A stretch of DNA of 64,000 bases from Methanolapillus africanus. Its GTDB lineage: Archaea; Halobacteriota; Methanosarcinia; Methanosarcinales; Methanosarcinaceae. The stretch lies in assembly GCF_032714475.1 (NCBI RefSeq), contig NZ_JAWDKD010000019.1, positions 1 through 64,000 of the forward strand, written 5' to 3'. Numbering within the stretch: position 1 is the stretch's first letter; each line of letters starts with the position of its first letter. The position numbers and the translations under genes were made by a program. Positions 8,610 through 18,544 of the stretch are shown in pieces. The notes below the pieces were generated by a model. That model was not told where the DNA came from. It did no database searches and was given only the letters and a program-made list of their open reading frames with translations.

Positions 8610-10223
8610 ATGATGAATTCTCATATTTCCAAAAATAATCCTTCTCAAAAATCCCCGCTCCTCCTCATGATTTTGGACGGCTGGGGGTTTGAATCCAAAC
8701 ACATGGGAAACGCGGTGGCTGCCGCCAACACGCCGAATTTGGATTTTTTTGAAAAACACTACCCGACATGCCTGTGTGAAGCTTCCGGCATTGCGGTCGG
8801 ACTGCCGGCCGGCCAGATGGGAAATTCCGAGGTCGGACATCTGAATATGGGCGCCGGACGTGTGATTTACCAGGACTTGACGCTGATAAACAAAGAAATC
8901 GAGGACGGAACGTTTTTCAAAAATCCGACGCTTCTCTCGGCGATTGAAAACGCCAAAACAAAGAAATCGGCGCTTCATTTGATGGGGCTCGTTTCCTACG
9001 GCGGCGTTCACAGCAGCCTGAATCATTTGAAAGCGTTGCTTCTCTTTGCGAAAAGAGAAGGGTTGAGCCGCGATCAGGTTTTTGTTCACGCATTCTTGGA
9101 CGGGCGCGACGTGGCGCCGAAATCGGCGATGAACGACCTTGAGGATCTTGAAAATTTCATGACGAAAGAACAGATCGGAAAATTGTCCACAATAATGGGC
9201 CGCTATTATGCGATGGACCGCGACAAACGCTGGGAGCGAACGCAAGCCGCCTATGATGTGCTGACCGCCGGCAAGCCGGAAATTCCGGTGGCGGTTGTTG
9301 ACGCGGCGGATTGGAAAAAAGCGCTGCAAGCATCTTTTGACAAAGGCGAAACGGATGAATTTGTGAAACCAATCGTCCTCATGGAGAATGCCAAACGCGT
9401 TTCCGTCATTTCCGATAATGATTCCGTTATTTTCTTTAATTTCCGCCCTGACCGCGCGCGCCAATTGACATACGCAATGACGCTGCCGGACAATAAGTTT
9501 TCCGGATTCACGCGCAAGGTTCATCCGAACGTCTTTTTCGTTTGCATGACGCAATACGACGAAGAACTGGACGTCCCGATCGCGTATCCGCCCAAGGACA
9601 TCAAAAATACGCTGGGAGAATACTTATCATCCTGCGGCATCCGGCAGTTGAGAATCGCGGAAACCGAAAAGTACGCCCACGTCACGTTTTTCTTTAACGG
9701 CGGCGTGGAAGAGCCGAATCCTGATGAAAACCGGATTTTGATTCCGTCGCCGAAAGTGGCGACTTACGACGAACAGCCGGAGATGAGCGCTTATATTGTC
9801 ACGGAAAGGCTTTTGGAAGCGATTGACGAAGACAAATATGATTTCATTGTCTTGAATTTCGCGAACATGGACATGGTCGGACACACCGGTATTTTTGAAG
9901 CGGCCACAAAGGCCGTCGAGACCGTCGACGAATGCGCCGGCGTCCTTGTCGAGAAGATTCTTGAAAAAGGCGGCGCCGTCATCATCACGGCGGATCACGG
10001 AAACGCTGAGCAGATGTTGGACGACAACAAAAAACCGCACACGGCTCATACGACAAACCCGGTGAAAATCATCTACGTGGATGAGAAAAACAAAAAGGAC
10101 GGCAAAGCGGTTTGTACGCTCAGGGACGGCGGAAAGTTGTGCGATATTGCGCCGACGCTGCTTGAGATTATGGATTTGGAAATACCGGCTGAAATGACCG
10201 GACAGTCGCTGTTGAAGAAATAA
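8610..10223 (+). CDS. gpmI: 2,3-bisphosphoglycerate-independent phosphoglycerate mutase
   Basis: This enzyme interconverts 3- and 2-phosphoglycerate in glycolysis and gluconeogenesis. The 537-residue length is that of the long GpmI class rather than the short archaeal ApgM. Motifs of the alkaline-phosphatase fold are visible: LMILDGWG at the metal site, the phosphoserine loop GNSEVGHLNMGAGR (Ser about residue 73), HAFLDGRD, FNFRPDRARQLT, NFANMDMVGHTG and the closing ITADHGNAEQM. An adjacent ATG pair leaves the start uncertain by one codon. A short AT-rich promoter region precedes it. The enzyme is Mn2+-dependent in known members. Confidence 0.96.
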   Translation: MMNSHISKNNPSQKSPLLLMILDGWGFESKHMGNAVAAANTPNLDFFEKHYPTCLCEASGIAVGLPAGQMGNSEVGHLNMGAGRVIYQDLTLINKEIEDGTFFKNPTLLSAIENAKTKKSALHLMGLVSYGGVHSSLNHLKALLLFAKREGLSRDQVFVHAFLDGRDVAPKSAMNDLEDLENFMTKEQIGKLSTIMGRYYAMDRDKRWERTQAAYDVLTAGKPEIPVAVVDAADWKKALQASFDKGETDEFVKPIVLMENAKRVSVISDNDSVIFFNFRPDRARQLTYAMTLPDNKFSGFTRKVHPNVFFVCMTQYDEELDVPIAYPPKDIKNTLGEYLSSCGIRQLRIAETEKYAHVTFFFNGGVEEPNPDENRILIPSPKVATYDEQPEMSAYIVTERLLEAIDEDKYDFIVLNFANMDMVGHTGIFEAATKAVETVDECAGVLVEKILEKGGAVIITADHGNAEQMLDDNKKPHTAHTTNPVKIIYVDEKNKKDGKAVCTLRDGGKLCDIAPTLLEIMDLEIPAEMTGQSLLKK

Positions 10224-10261
10224 TCAAAATCAAATCTTGACCTTTTTTTATATCAAGCAAG

Positions 10262-10630
10262 CCGTCCCGATTAAACAGACGCGTTTCGCGTCTGTTTAAT
10301 CGGAATCCGATGAGATTGGATGGGCACAGCAGCAACAGATACAAACCGGAACAAGAAAAAACTGTATTTTTAGAAAACAGTAGATACAAACCGGATCCGG
10401 AAACAACTGTATTTTCAGAAACAGCAGGTGCAATCTAAAATCTAAAAATAGTTCACTGCAGGTGCAAATTGAATTTAAAAGTAGTGGACGGTAGATACAA
10501 TCTGAATTTTCAAGTCAATACATCTTTTTGCTTGAACAAAATCAAGAAGAAACGCCACGGTTTCAATGACGTTTCATCAAAAACGATTGCTATAACGCGC
10601 GCGGGGCGGCACGCACAAAAAAGTAAAAAA
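10262..10630. repeat. Composite intergenic repeat, copy B
   Basis: Order is inverted repeat, tandem units, then GC box. The inverted repeat has 17-bp perfect arms (10267-10283 and 10287-10303, loop TTT). From about 10325 to 10500 come units containing 'GATACAAACCGGAtcCGGAA' and 'AACTGTATTTTCAGAAACAG'. The box, TAACGCGCGCG, is at about 10591-10601. The adjoining reading frames are low-complexity and probably not genes. Confidence 0.75.
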
Positions 10631-10756
10631 CAAGAAAAAAACAAAAGAAATGAGAAGAGAAATCGGAAATTTCCCTGAAAATCCCGGTTTTCATCAAAAT
10701 CTTTTTATGCTACTTTTTCCTTCTCTAAGTCTGCTTCAAGTAAGCTATCATCTTTT

Positions 10757-10829
10757 AGTCCCGTAGTGTAGTGGTCAATCATGTCGGCCTTTGGAGCCGA
10801 CGACAATGGTTCGAATCCGTTCGGGACTA
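10757..10829 (+). tRNA. tRNA-Gln (anticodon TTG)
   Basis: A complete cloverleaf can be drawn. The acceptor stem AGTCCCG pairs with CGGGACT. The anticodon arm is TCGGC-CTTTGGA-GCCGA with anticodon TTG. The T arm is AATGG-TTCGAAT-CCGTT, with the invariant TTC. A is the discriminator base; CCA is not encoded. No intron is seen. In archaea this tRNA is normally charged with Glu and then amidated by GatDE. It sits alone between repeat copy B and a convergent methyltransferase gene. Confidence 0.95.
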
Positions 10830-10890
10830 TCCATTTTTTTAAATTTTTGACCGCTGAGTCCACTCGATCGTTTTTGTTCTCTTTTCTCTT

Positions 10891-11568
10891 TTACCGTTTT
10901 TCAAAAATACCGCGGATATGATGCCGGATGTGCACGACGCCATCATATTTCTTTTCTTTTTCCCGCGAAACGATGTCAATGGTCTGAAATCCGTTTTTTT
11001 CAAACAAGTCTCTGACTTCGCTTTCATCAAAATAATGATACATGATTCCGTTTTTTCGGACAAACGTGTTCGGCTCGGGTCCGGGTTCCGGCTCTTCACT
11101 TCCGAATTTCATATCTTTGACGCCGAATGCTTCAAAAAAAACATATCCGTTTGGTTGAAGAATGCGGAAAAATTCGGATACGGCTTTTTCTCGCCCCGCT
11201 TTCTCCAAATGCTGAAGAACGCCCAGACAAATGATCGCGTCAAAACCGCCGGAAAACGGCAGCCGGGTGATATCGCCGACAACAAATTCCGGCAGGTAAG
11301 CGTTTATTTTCTTGGATTCGGGCAGCTTGTTATATAAGCGTTCAATGGCTTCAGCCGAACGAACAACCGCCGGCTTTGAAAAATCGAGTCCGATACAAGG
11401 GTTTGACGCATAAAATTCTTTTAAAAAACGACCGGTTCCGCATCCGGCGTCTAAAATCAAACGTCCGGGCGGGATTTTTTCTTTCATCCACGCCGCGTCG
11501 GAACCGCCGCCCCATTCCAAATGCGCGTATTCCAAATCCCAGGCGTCCACGTCTTTTTTGCCGGACAT
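10891..11568 (-). CDS. Class I SAM-dependent methyltransferase
   Basis: A 225-residue protein with the Rossmann-like methyltransferase core: LILDAGCGTGRFLKEF (motif I, SAM binding), CIGLDFSK (acidic end of strand 2), VVGDITRLPF and FDAIICLGVLQHLEKAGRE (motif III/IV region), then ILQPNGYVFFEAFGV. The substrate is unknown. No membrane or targeting signal is visible. It lies 19 bp downstream of nadC on the same strand and is probably cotranscribed with it, though a link to NAD synthesis is not implied. Confidence 0.85.
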   Translation of the reverse strand: MSGKKDVDAWDLEYAHLEWGGGSDAAWMKEKIPPGRLILDAGCGTGRFLKEFYASNPCIGLDFSKPAVVRSAEAIERLYNKLPESKKINAYLPEFVVGDITRLPFSGGFDAIICLGVLQHLEKAGREKAVSEFFRILQPNGYVFFEAFGVKDMKFGSEEPEPGPEPNTFVRKNGIMYHYFDESEVRDLFEKNGFQTIDIVSREKEKKYDGVVHIRHHIRGIFEKR

Positions 11569-11587
11569 TTTCTTCCCGCAGCGCGTT

Positions 11588-12451
11588 TTATTTTTGAATA
11601 TCTAAGCTGATGTCGATCCATTTGGCGTCGTTCGTGACGGCGCTGAGCGAAATCACATCGACGCCGGACGCCGCATAGTCGGCCAAGTTTTCTTTTTTGA
11701 TGCCGCCGGACGCTTCCAAAAGAACGCTGTCGCGCAAACCGTTTTCAATCAACAGCGCAACCGTTTCCCGAATTTCGGCTGGCGTCATGTTGTCCAGCAT
11801 CACAATGTCGGCGCCGAGGCGGGCGGCCAAAACGGCTTGTTCTTTGAGGTCGGCTTCCATTTCTATTTTTTTAGAAAAGGACGCTTTCTTTTTGGCTTCC
11901 AAAAAAGCATTTTCAAAACCCATAATTTCGATGTGGTTATCCTTAATCATCACCAAGTCCGCCAGATTGTTGCGGTGGGAATCGCCGCCGCCGTCAATAA
12001 CTGCCTTTTTCTCGAATTTGCGAATACCGGGCGTCGTCTTTCGGGTGGCTGCGATTTTCGGCGGTTTCAGGTTGGTTTGGTTCTTTTTATTGTAATCAGA
12101 AACGCTTTTTTCGACGATGGAAACGTATTCGTGCGTGTTGGTGGCAATGCCGCAGAGGCGGGATAAAAAGTTCAGCACCAGACGCTCGGCGCGTAAAACG
12201 GCAACGGAGTCGCCGGACAATTCAAACAAAATCTCTCCCTTGTTGGCGAAGTCGCCCGGATTTTTCTTCTGAGCGTAAGAAATGTTCATATAATCTAAAA
12301 TGGCTGCCGCAATTTCAAGTCCGGAAACGATGCAGTTCTGTTTCGTAAAAATAACGGCGTTCACCTGTTTATTCGGAACAAGCGTGCAGGAGACGTCGTC
12401 GTCCCGAAGGTCTTCTTCCAAAAATATTTCGATTTCTTTTGTTAAAATCAT
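11588..12451 (-). CDS. nadC: Quinolinate phosphoribosyltransferase (decarboxylating) NadC
   Basis: NadC converts quinolinate and PRPP to nicotinate mononucleotide. The 287-residue product has the expected motifs: LNFLSRLCGIATNTHEYV, AATRKTTPGIRKFEKKAV (active-site Arg and Lys), GGGDSHRNNLADLVMIKDNH, LGADIVMLDNMTPAEI and LLEASGGIKKENL. It is divergent from nadX across a 250-bp T-rich spacer, and nadA is about 6.7 kb away, so the window encodes a whole aspartate-to-NaMN route. A Lys/Asn-rich insertion (SDYNKKNQTNLKPPK) sits just before the TRKT motif. Confidence 0.96.
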   Translation of the reverse strand: MILTKEIEIFLEEDLRDDDVSCTLVPNKQVNAVIFTKQNCIVSGLEIAAAILDYMNISYAQKKNPGDFANKGEILFELSGDSVAVLRAERLVLNFLSRLCGIATNTHEYVSIVEKSVSDYNKKNQTNLKPPKIAATRKTTPGIRKFEKKAVIDGGGDSHRNNLADLVMIKDNHIEIMGFENAFLEAKKKASFSKKIEMEADLKEQAVLAARLGADIVMLDNMTPAEIRETVALLIENGLRDSVLLEASGGIKKENLADYAASGVDVISLSAVTNDAKWIDISLDIQK

Positions 12452-12701
12452 TTTCTTCTTCCCTTTCCCTTCTATTTCCCTTTTCTTCTCTCTTTTTTCT
12501 TTTTCTTTATTTTCTTCAAATTTATTTAAAAAACGTTTTTATCCTTTTAATTGTTTTGATTTTTTAATTTTTTTCGTATCAAAAGGTATATTTAGCCGTT
12601 GACTTCTTTTTTGACATTTGCTTATAATTTTTATCATTCTATTATTTTCATTATTTCATAAATTTCCATAATTTTCATTCTTTTTCATTGGGGGTTATCT
12701 T

Positions 12702-13517
12702 ATGATAAAAATCGGTGTCATCGGTTGCGGTTTTATCGGTTCTCAAATCTGTGCGGCGGTCGATTCCGGAGTTGTCGCCGCTGAATTAGCCGGCATTTTC
12801 GATTTTTCCGCTGAGAAAGTTGAATCCGTTCTTCAAACGCTTCAAAATTCCTCCCCTCAAAAAACAATGCCGGAAGAGATGGCGAAAAGCTGCGACCTCA
12901 TTATTGAGTGTGCGTCTCAGGAAGCCGTTTTAAAATACGCGCCGATGATTTTAGAGCACGGCAAAGACATGATGGTTTTAAGCGCCGGCGCATTCCAAAA
13001 TCCGGATTTTTACGCCAAAATTCAAAAGACGGCGGCGGATCACAATTGTAAAGTTTATCTCCCGTCCGGCGCGATTGCCGGAACCGATGGTTTGAAATCG
13101 GCGGCTATTGCCGGGATTAAATCAGTTACCGTGACGACCCGAAAACCGATTTCAGGTTTGGCCGGTTCGCCTTATTTGGCTGAAAAGAAAATCAATCTTG
13201 CCGACATCACAACGCCGACGCTTCTGTTTGAAGGAAAAGCCACGGACGCGGTTGTCGCTTTCCCGAAAAATGTGAACGTTTGCGCAACCATCAGTTTGTG
13301 CGGTCTCGGTTTTGAAAAAACGGTCGTCAAAGTCATTGCCGACCCGACGATTTCAGACAACATTCACGAACTGGAAGTGTTCGGGGATTTCGGACACATG
13401 AAAATGACGATTGAAAACAAACCGTCGCCGATCAATCCGAAAACCAGCTATTTGGCGGCGCTGTCTGCGATTTCGACGCTGAAAAGAATTACAGACCCGA
13501 TTCAAATCGGCGTCTGA
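12702..13517 (+). CDS. nadX: Aspartate dehydrogenase NadX
   Basis: NadX oxidises L-aspartate to iminoaspartate using NAD(P)+, replacing the flavoenzyme NadB in many archaea. The protein (271 residues) starts MIKIGVIGCGFIGSQIC, a Rossmann dinucleotide-binding loop. It continues with the family features PSGAIAGTDGLKSA, KNVNVCATISLCGLGFE and HELEVFGDFGHMKM, where His residues form the active site. The end, NPKTSYLAALSAISTLKRI, is typical. It is divergent from nadC, and iminoaspartate would go to NadA (19130-20047). Confidence 0.95.
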   Translation: MIKIGVIGCGFIGSQICAAVDSGVVAAELAGIFDFSAEKVESVLQTLQNSSPQKTMPEEMAKSCDLIIECASQEAVLKYAPMILEHGKDMMVLSAGAFQNPDFYAKIQKTAADHNCKVYLPSGAIAGTDGLKSAAIAGIKSVTVTTRKPISGLAGSPYLAEKKINLADITTPTLLFEGKATDAVVAFPKNVNVCATISLCGLGFEKTVVKVIADPTISDNIHELEVFGDFGHMKMTIENKPSPINPKTSYLAALSAISTLKRITDPIQIGV

Positions 13518-13794
13518 TTTTTCTGTTTTTTCAGTGTTTGGATTGATCCAATTTTTTATTTTATCTTATTTTTTTATTTTCTCCATTTTTCATCATTTTC
13601 TTATTTTTACAGACTCTCCTAAGTTATTTTTCTTATTTTATAAATTTTATATCAATCATATACCTTTACATTCTTTTTATATGGTTATATTTATATCCAT
13701 CATTTTGCATATATATATTTATTAGATTTTAATATTTTTATTAAGATGTAATCACATAACGTTTTTCAAACAGAGATTTAAATAGGTGATTGGG

Positions 13795-16131
13795 TTGACC
13801 ACTAAGAATCAAAACCGAGTCAGGATCGGTATCATTCTTCTCATAGTCCTGCTGCTCATACTGTTATTTACGACATGCCTGGCAGATCGTGAAATCGGGA
13901 CAAGCTGTTACAGCTGTTCGGTTTCATCTCAAAATTCAGCCGGATTTGAATTGCCGCCGGCCAATAATACGACGCCTGAAACCCCGCTCCCACCGAAAAA
14001 TGTGACGCCGGGCGGCAACGGTACGGATCCGAATCCGCCAAATCCACCAACACCTATCGATTTAGATGCGGAACTTTATGATTATAAGCTGTGGGTCGGG
14101 GAAAATGGCGACCCTGATGTTGATTACCTGCGGGTCCTTCTCTTTGTTCCGGCCGGAAATACCGTTGATGCAAACACTTTGCTGGTTGAATATGATGAAT
14201 TGGGCGGAACGGATTCCGGAGAAATTGCACTAACCAATGCGGATATTAGCGTATACGAATCGATTTCTTCCGGCAATTATTATTTGATCAAACTGAGTGG
14301 CGACATTTTGACGTCAAACAACGTGAGCAGTGGTGTGATTTACACCTACACATTCTCTCTTCCTACTTTATCTAACGACACATCGGTGAACTATCCTTTT
14401 GAATCCGGCGACGGTGTCACGGAGCCGTTTGAAATGACACACGTTGTTCAGTTGGACGCTATGAGATACTATACAGGAGCAGCTGGTGCCGGAAAAGATT
14501 TTGAGCTAACAACAGACATCGAGATTCCGGCGGAATGGAATACGGGCAGTGGTAAAGTTGACCGCGCATTTGTTGACGGAAAAGGTTGGGTGCCGATTGG
14601 AGAAGGTGTTGTCGATACCATGATATTTATGGTTGATTCAGTTCCATTCTCGGGAAATTTCAATGGAAATGGGCATGAAATTACCGGATTGTTTATTGAA
14701 CAGTCTTTTGATCCGCAAGTTGATTATGAAACTGCTGTGACCGGATTATTTGGCTGTGCAGATGGAGCAACATTTGAGGATGTTAAATTAGATGAAATCA
14801 ACATTATGGGCAGTCTTTTCTCAGGCGGCCTCTTAGGATACGGAACAGACATTGACATTCAAAATGTCGATGTTTCCGGAAATTTAACGGCGGACACATA
14901 TGGCGGCGGCTTAGTTGGTTATGTTGATGGGAATGGAAATATAATAGAATGCAACACCAATGTTTTTGTCAACGGAACAAAATCTTCAGCCAGCATGGGT
15001 GGTCTGATCGGAGAAATAGGATACATGGCAGATTACTCTGTTGGATCTTGTAAAGCATATGGCAATGTATCCGGTCTGCAAGAAATAGGAGGTTTGATCG
15101 GACAAACTAATTATGCAACGATCCAAAACTGTGAAGCGTTTGGAGATGTGGAAGGTTACAGAGATTACACCAATCCGTACTCAGGACTTTTATCTCCTGC
15201 TTCCGGCATAGGCGGTCTCGTTGGTAAAATGATAGAAGGGACCGTTTCAGAATGCAATGCTTCAGGAAGTGTAATCGGCACCCAATATGTTGGCGGATTA
15301 ATTGGTGACAATTCTTATGCATCCGTAACAAACTGTCATGCAAATGGAGAAACAATTGAAGGCGGATTTGCTGTCGGCGGGCTAATTGGCGGAGGTGGAT
15401 ACATGACGGTTGTGCAATACCACTTTGTGGTTGAAAATTGCAGTTATACGGGCAATTCAGTTTCAGGCAATCACTCGGCGGGCGGTTTAATCGGATGGGT
15501 TGAAAACATTACGGTCAACAATTGCTATTTGACGGGCGACGTTTTACCCAGTCAAATTGATATCAGTATGTTGGCGATCGGCGGGTATGGACCGGGAACA
15601 GGTGGTCTGATCGGACATGCCAGTAGAGGGTGTGTCATTGAAAATAGTTATGCAACCGGTTCTGTTACGTTCGATAACTCATATTCGGGAGGATATGGAA
15701 CCGGCGGATTAATCGGGTACATTAATCAAAGTTCTGTCGATAATTGTTATGCACAGGGTGGTGAAATTAAAGGGGCCGACAATACAGGTGGATTGGTTGG
15801 GTTTGCAAATACAGGAACCACAATCAAGACCAGTGTGGTCTTGACCGAAGAAATTACCACAACGGGTACCAACAAGGGTCGTGTTGTTGGCTATAACGCA
15901 GCGGGCAATACTTTGCAAAACAACTATGCCGTTGAATCAATGACCGGCGGAACTTGGACTCCGGCTGCAAACGGAAAAGACGGCGCCGACGTTTCGGACG
16001 CAACCGCCAAAACGCTGACGTTCTACAGCAACGCTCCGCTTTCCTGGAGCATCAGCGCAGATGGAATCGGAACAATTTGGAGAATTGACAACAACAATGC
16101 CTATCCGGTTTTGTCTTGGCAAACGCCCTGA
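13795..16131 (+). CDS. Large GLUG-repeat surface protein
   Basis: A 778-residue exported protein. An N-terminal membrane segment (about residues 8-30, IGIILLIVLLLILLF) is followed by a Cys-containing stretch and a Pro/Asn-rich linker, then about ten GLUG-type repeats of the form GGLIGxxxxxxxxNCYAxGxV. Such repeats build right-handed beta-solenoids in archaeal and bacterial surface proteins, often adhesins. It ends IWRIDNNNAYPVLSWQTP, the usual closing motif of the class. The start is TTG at 13795, with GGTGAT 4 bases upstream. It probably sits outside the membrane, anchored by its N-terminus. A smaller relative is at 23996-25354. Confidence 0.85.
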   Translation: MTTKNQNRVRIGIILLIVLLLILLFTTCLADREIGTSCYSCSVSSQNSAGFELPPANNTTPETPLPPKNVTPGGNGTDPNPPNPPTPIDLDAELYDYKLWVGENGDPDVDYLRVLLFVPAGNTVDANTLLVEYDELGGTDSGEIALTNADISVYESISSGNYYLIKLSGDILTSNNVSSGVIYTYTFSLPTLSNDTSVNYPFESGDGVTEPFEMTHVVQLDAMRYYTGAAGAGKDFELTTDIEIPAEWNTGSGKVDRAFVDGKGWVPIGEGVVDTMIFMVDSVPFSGNFNGNGHEITGLFIEQSFDPQVDYETAVTGLFGCADGATFEDVKLDEINIMGSLFSGGLLGYGTDIDIQNVDVSGNLTADTYGGGLVGYVDGNGNIIECNTNVFVNGTKSSASMGGLIGEIGYMADYSVGSCKAYGNVSGLQEIGGLIGQTNYATIQNCEAFGDVEGYRDYTNPYSGLLSPASGIGGLVGKMIEGTVSECNASGSVIGTQYVGGLIGDNSYASVTNCHANGETIEGGFAVGGLIGGGGYMTVVQYHFVVENCSYTGNSVSGNHSAGGLIGWVENITVNNCYLTGDVLPSQIDISMLAIGGYGPGTGGLIGHASRGCVIENSYATGSVTFDNSYSGGYGTGGLIGYINQSSVDNCYAQGGEIKGADNTGGLVGFANTGTTIKTSVVLTEEITTTGTNKGRVVGYNAAGNTLQNNYAVESMTGGTWTPAANGKDGADVSDATAKTLTFYSNAPLSWSISADGIGTIWRIDNNNAYPVLSWQTP

Positions 16132-16175
16132 TTGAAAAATCCATCTGTCAACAGACCTCAAACAAATATCTTTCA

Positions 16176-16225
16176 ATAAAAAATTCGTTTGCATTTTGCG
16201 AACGAATTTTATTTTTATTTTTGAT
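16176..16225 (+). terminator. Terminator of the GLUG protein gene
   Basis: AAAATTCGTTTGCATTTTGCGAACGAATTTT forms a stem of AATTCGTT(T)GC type with a short loop, followed by a T-rich run (TTATTTTTATTTTTG). It lies about 45 bp after the stop codon. The rest of the 360-bp spacer to the radical SAM gene is AT-rich with TATATA sequences near 16297-16320 and no gene. Confidence 0.6.
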
Positions 16226-16492
16226 GGGAATCTCTGCAGATACGCTTTTTATCTTTTTTTGTTCAAAATTTCAAAAATCCAATCCAAAAACAAATTATAT
16301 ATTGATTTATATATTTATTTTCTCGAAAATATTTTTTATAATTCAGCTCGCTGCTGTCTCTTTTTTCAATTATTCACATCTTGTTTTTTTCAGGATGTTT
16401 TCGAAAAACTTATCACAGATGAACTTCAAACAAAAATGGCAACATAGAGATCATGCGCGATATTGTCAAAAAACGAATAGGAGGTTCATATT

Positions 16493-17845
16493 ATGATGAC
16501 AAATGAGAATGCGCAGACTTATAAGGCCTGGACGTTAAACAATTTCAAAGAAATTGAACAGGCCAAATATTTGTCTGAAAAAGATATCGAAGCCGTCGAA
16601 GTGGTCGGGCAGGTTTTGCCGTTTAAGACCAACAATTACGCGACAGACGAGCTGATCGATTGGGAAAATGCGGCGGCGGATCCGATGTTTTCGCTTCATT
16701 TCCCGCGAAAAGACATGCTTTTCGAACACGATTATGATACGGTCAAAACGCTTTTGCGCAAATACCAAAAGACGGAAGACCCCCGCGATAAAGAGGCTCT
16801 GGATAGCGCCGTTGAAGTTATCCGCTTATCGCTGAACCCGCACCCGTCGGGTCAATCTCACAACGTTCCGGTTTTTAACGGAACAAAACTCAACGGCCTG
16901 CAGCACAAATACAGGGAAACCGTTTTGCTGTTCCCGAATCAAGGCCAAACATGTTACGCCTACTGTTCTTTTTGTTTCCGTTGGCCCCAGTTTTCCAAAA
17001 TTTCAAGCATGGCCGACTCCAAATTCGCCATCAAGGAAGATTATGAAACGTACATGGATTACATCAAATCCAAACCGGACGTCACTGATGTGCTGTTTAC
17101 CGGCGGCGACCCGATGACCATGAAAACGTCCGTTTTTTCCAAATACATCGACCGGCTGCTCGAAGACGACATGAAGCAAATCAAAACGATCCGGATCGGT
17201 ACCAAAGCCTTGGCGCACTGGCCGTACCGGTTCACAACCGACGCCGACGCGGACGACATGATCGGCATGTTTGAAAAAGTCGTCGCCGCCGACAAACATT
17301 TGGCGGTCATGGCGCACTTCAACCATCCGAAAGAAATGGAAACCAAAGCCGTCCGCGAAGCGATTCACCGGATTTTATGCACGAACGCGCAAATCCGAAC
17401 GCAATCGCCGGTCCTCAACCACATCAACAACGACCCAACATCATGGGCTCAAATGTGGCGCAAGCAAACCGATCTCGGCTGCATTCCGTATTACATGTTC
17501 GTCGCCCGGGACACCGGCGCCAAACACTATTTTGAATTGCCCTTGGAGCGCGCCCAACAAGTTTTCCGGGAAGCGTATCAAAGCGTGAGCGGCATCTGCC
17601 GGACTGTCCGCGGTCCGATCATGAGCGACCACGCCGGCAAAATCCAAATTCTCGGCACGAGCGAAGTTTACGGCAAAAAAATATTCGTTTTGAGGTTCAT
17701 CCAAGGACGAAATCCGGATTGGGTGGCCAAACCGTTTTTTGCGGAATACAATCCCAATGCGACTTGGTTTGACCAGCTGACGCCGGCTTTTGGGGAAAAA
17801 GAATTCTTTTTTGAATCAGAGATTGAGGATTACCTCAATCCCTGA
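16493..17845 (+). CDS. KamA-family radical SAM protein (lysine 2,3-aminomutase-like)
   Basis: A 450-residue radical SAM enzyme. The cluster motif is CYAYCSFC (Cys-x3-Cys-x2-Cys, about residues 154-161), followed by DVLFTGGDPMTM, the SAM-binding glycine motif. The C-terminal half has RTVRGPIMSDHAGKIQILG, where the Lys corresponds in position to the PLP-binding Lys of aminomutases. Lysine 2,3-aminomutase makes beta-lysine, which methanogens acetylate as an osmolyte. This protein is related, but neither gene neighbour is an acetyltransferase, so the substrate is left open. A strong ribosome binding site (AGGAGG) precedes tandem ATGs; the second, at 16496, is equally possible. Confidence 0.85.
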   Translation: MMTNENAQTYKAWTLNNFKEIEQAKYLSEKDIEAVEVVGQVLPFKTNNYATDELIDWENAAADPMFSLHFPRKDMLFEHDYDTVKTLLRKYQKTEDPRDKEALDSAVEVIRLSLNPHPSGQSHNVPVFNGTKLNGLQHKYRETVLLFPNQGQTCYAYCSFCFRWPQFSKISSMADSKFAIKEDYETYMDYIKSKPDVTDVLFTGGDPMTMKTSVFSKYIDRLLEDDMKQIKTIRIGTKALAHWPYRFTTDADADDMIGMFEKVVAADKHLAVMAHFNHPKEMETKAVREAIHRILCTNAQIRTQSPVLNHINNDPTSWAQMWRKQTDLGCIPYYMFVARDTGAKHYFELPLERAQQVFREAYQSVSGICRTVRGPIMSDHAGKIQILGTSEVYGKKIFVLRFIQGRNPDWVAKPFFAEYNPNATWFDQLTPAFGEKEFFFESEIEDYLNP

Positions 17846-17863
17846 TTTTGTTTTTATTTAAGT

Positions 17864-18451
17864 TCAATTTGTCAACACTGGATGTTCGTAATAATAATCA
17901 GCCAATAATGCATAATTTTCATAATTAAAGTTGTCAAAGTTTATTTTGTCCATTGTTTCGCGTTCAAGTGTTATTTTTAAAACTGTACTATCCTTTGTAT
18001 TTCCATAAACATCGGTTAAGGGTAATGACCAAAGGATGACAACTTCTGAAACTTCATCCCACTTTTTTAATTCTGAAAATATTCTGTTAGCATCAAGCAA
18101 CATGCCTGTTCTTATCATCTTTTTTGTAAAATTATCCGGTCCTTTGAGACGAATTACAACAATTTTATCATCTGGATCACTGGTTTCAAGGTTATTGTTA
18201 ACAACAGCTGATATTTTCTTCGAATGGCACTCGCTTATTGTTTTGTTAATGGCTTCTTCCAGAGAATTCGGGGGAGATACAACTGGTGAATTATTCACAG
18301 AAGTCGAATTATTTCCGCCAGTCGAATTATTTTTTGAAGTTGTGTCATCTTCTCCAAGTAACATTCCCATAAGTGTTAATAAGAAAAAAATACAAATTAA
18401 AATGAACCACCATCTTTTATATATTGGTTTTTTGTTTGGTTTTTCTTGCAT
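17864..18451 (-). CDS. Membrane-anchored extracellular protein of unknown function
   Basis: A 195-residue protein: a basic N-terminus (QEKPNKKPIYKRWW), one membrane segment (about residues 14-32), then an Asn/Ser/Thr-rich linker (TSKNNSTGGNNSTSVNNS) and a soluble domain starting NSLEEAINKTISECHSKK. The layout suggests a type II membrane protein with an outward-facing domain of about 120 residues. I do not recognise the domain family; a KIVVIRLKGPDNFTKKM strand-helix and a FSELKKWDEVSEVVILW segment are its clearest parts. The start is the ATG at 18451, after GGAGG. Its 3' end converges with the radical SAM gene, 18 bp away. Confidence 0.6.
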   Translation of the reverse strand: MQEKPNKKPIYKRWWFILICIFFLLTLMGMLLGEDDTTSKNNSTGGNNSTSVNNSPVVSPPNSLEEAINKTISECHSKKISAVVNNNLETSDPDDKIVVIRLKGPDNFTKKMIRTGMLLDANRIFSELKKWDEVSEVVILWSLPLTDVYGNTKDSTVLKITLERETMDKINFDNFNYENYALLADYYYEHPVLTN

Positions 18452-18544
18452 ATACAACCCTCCATCCCATGCATAGGGTAATACAATTATTTATAAAACA
18501 CCCTCAAAATTTTAGATATTTTCTCTTTAACATTTCTTTTTTCT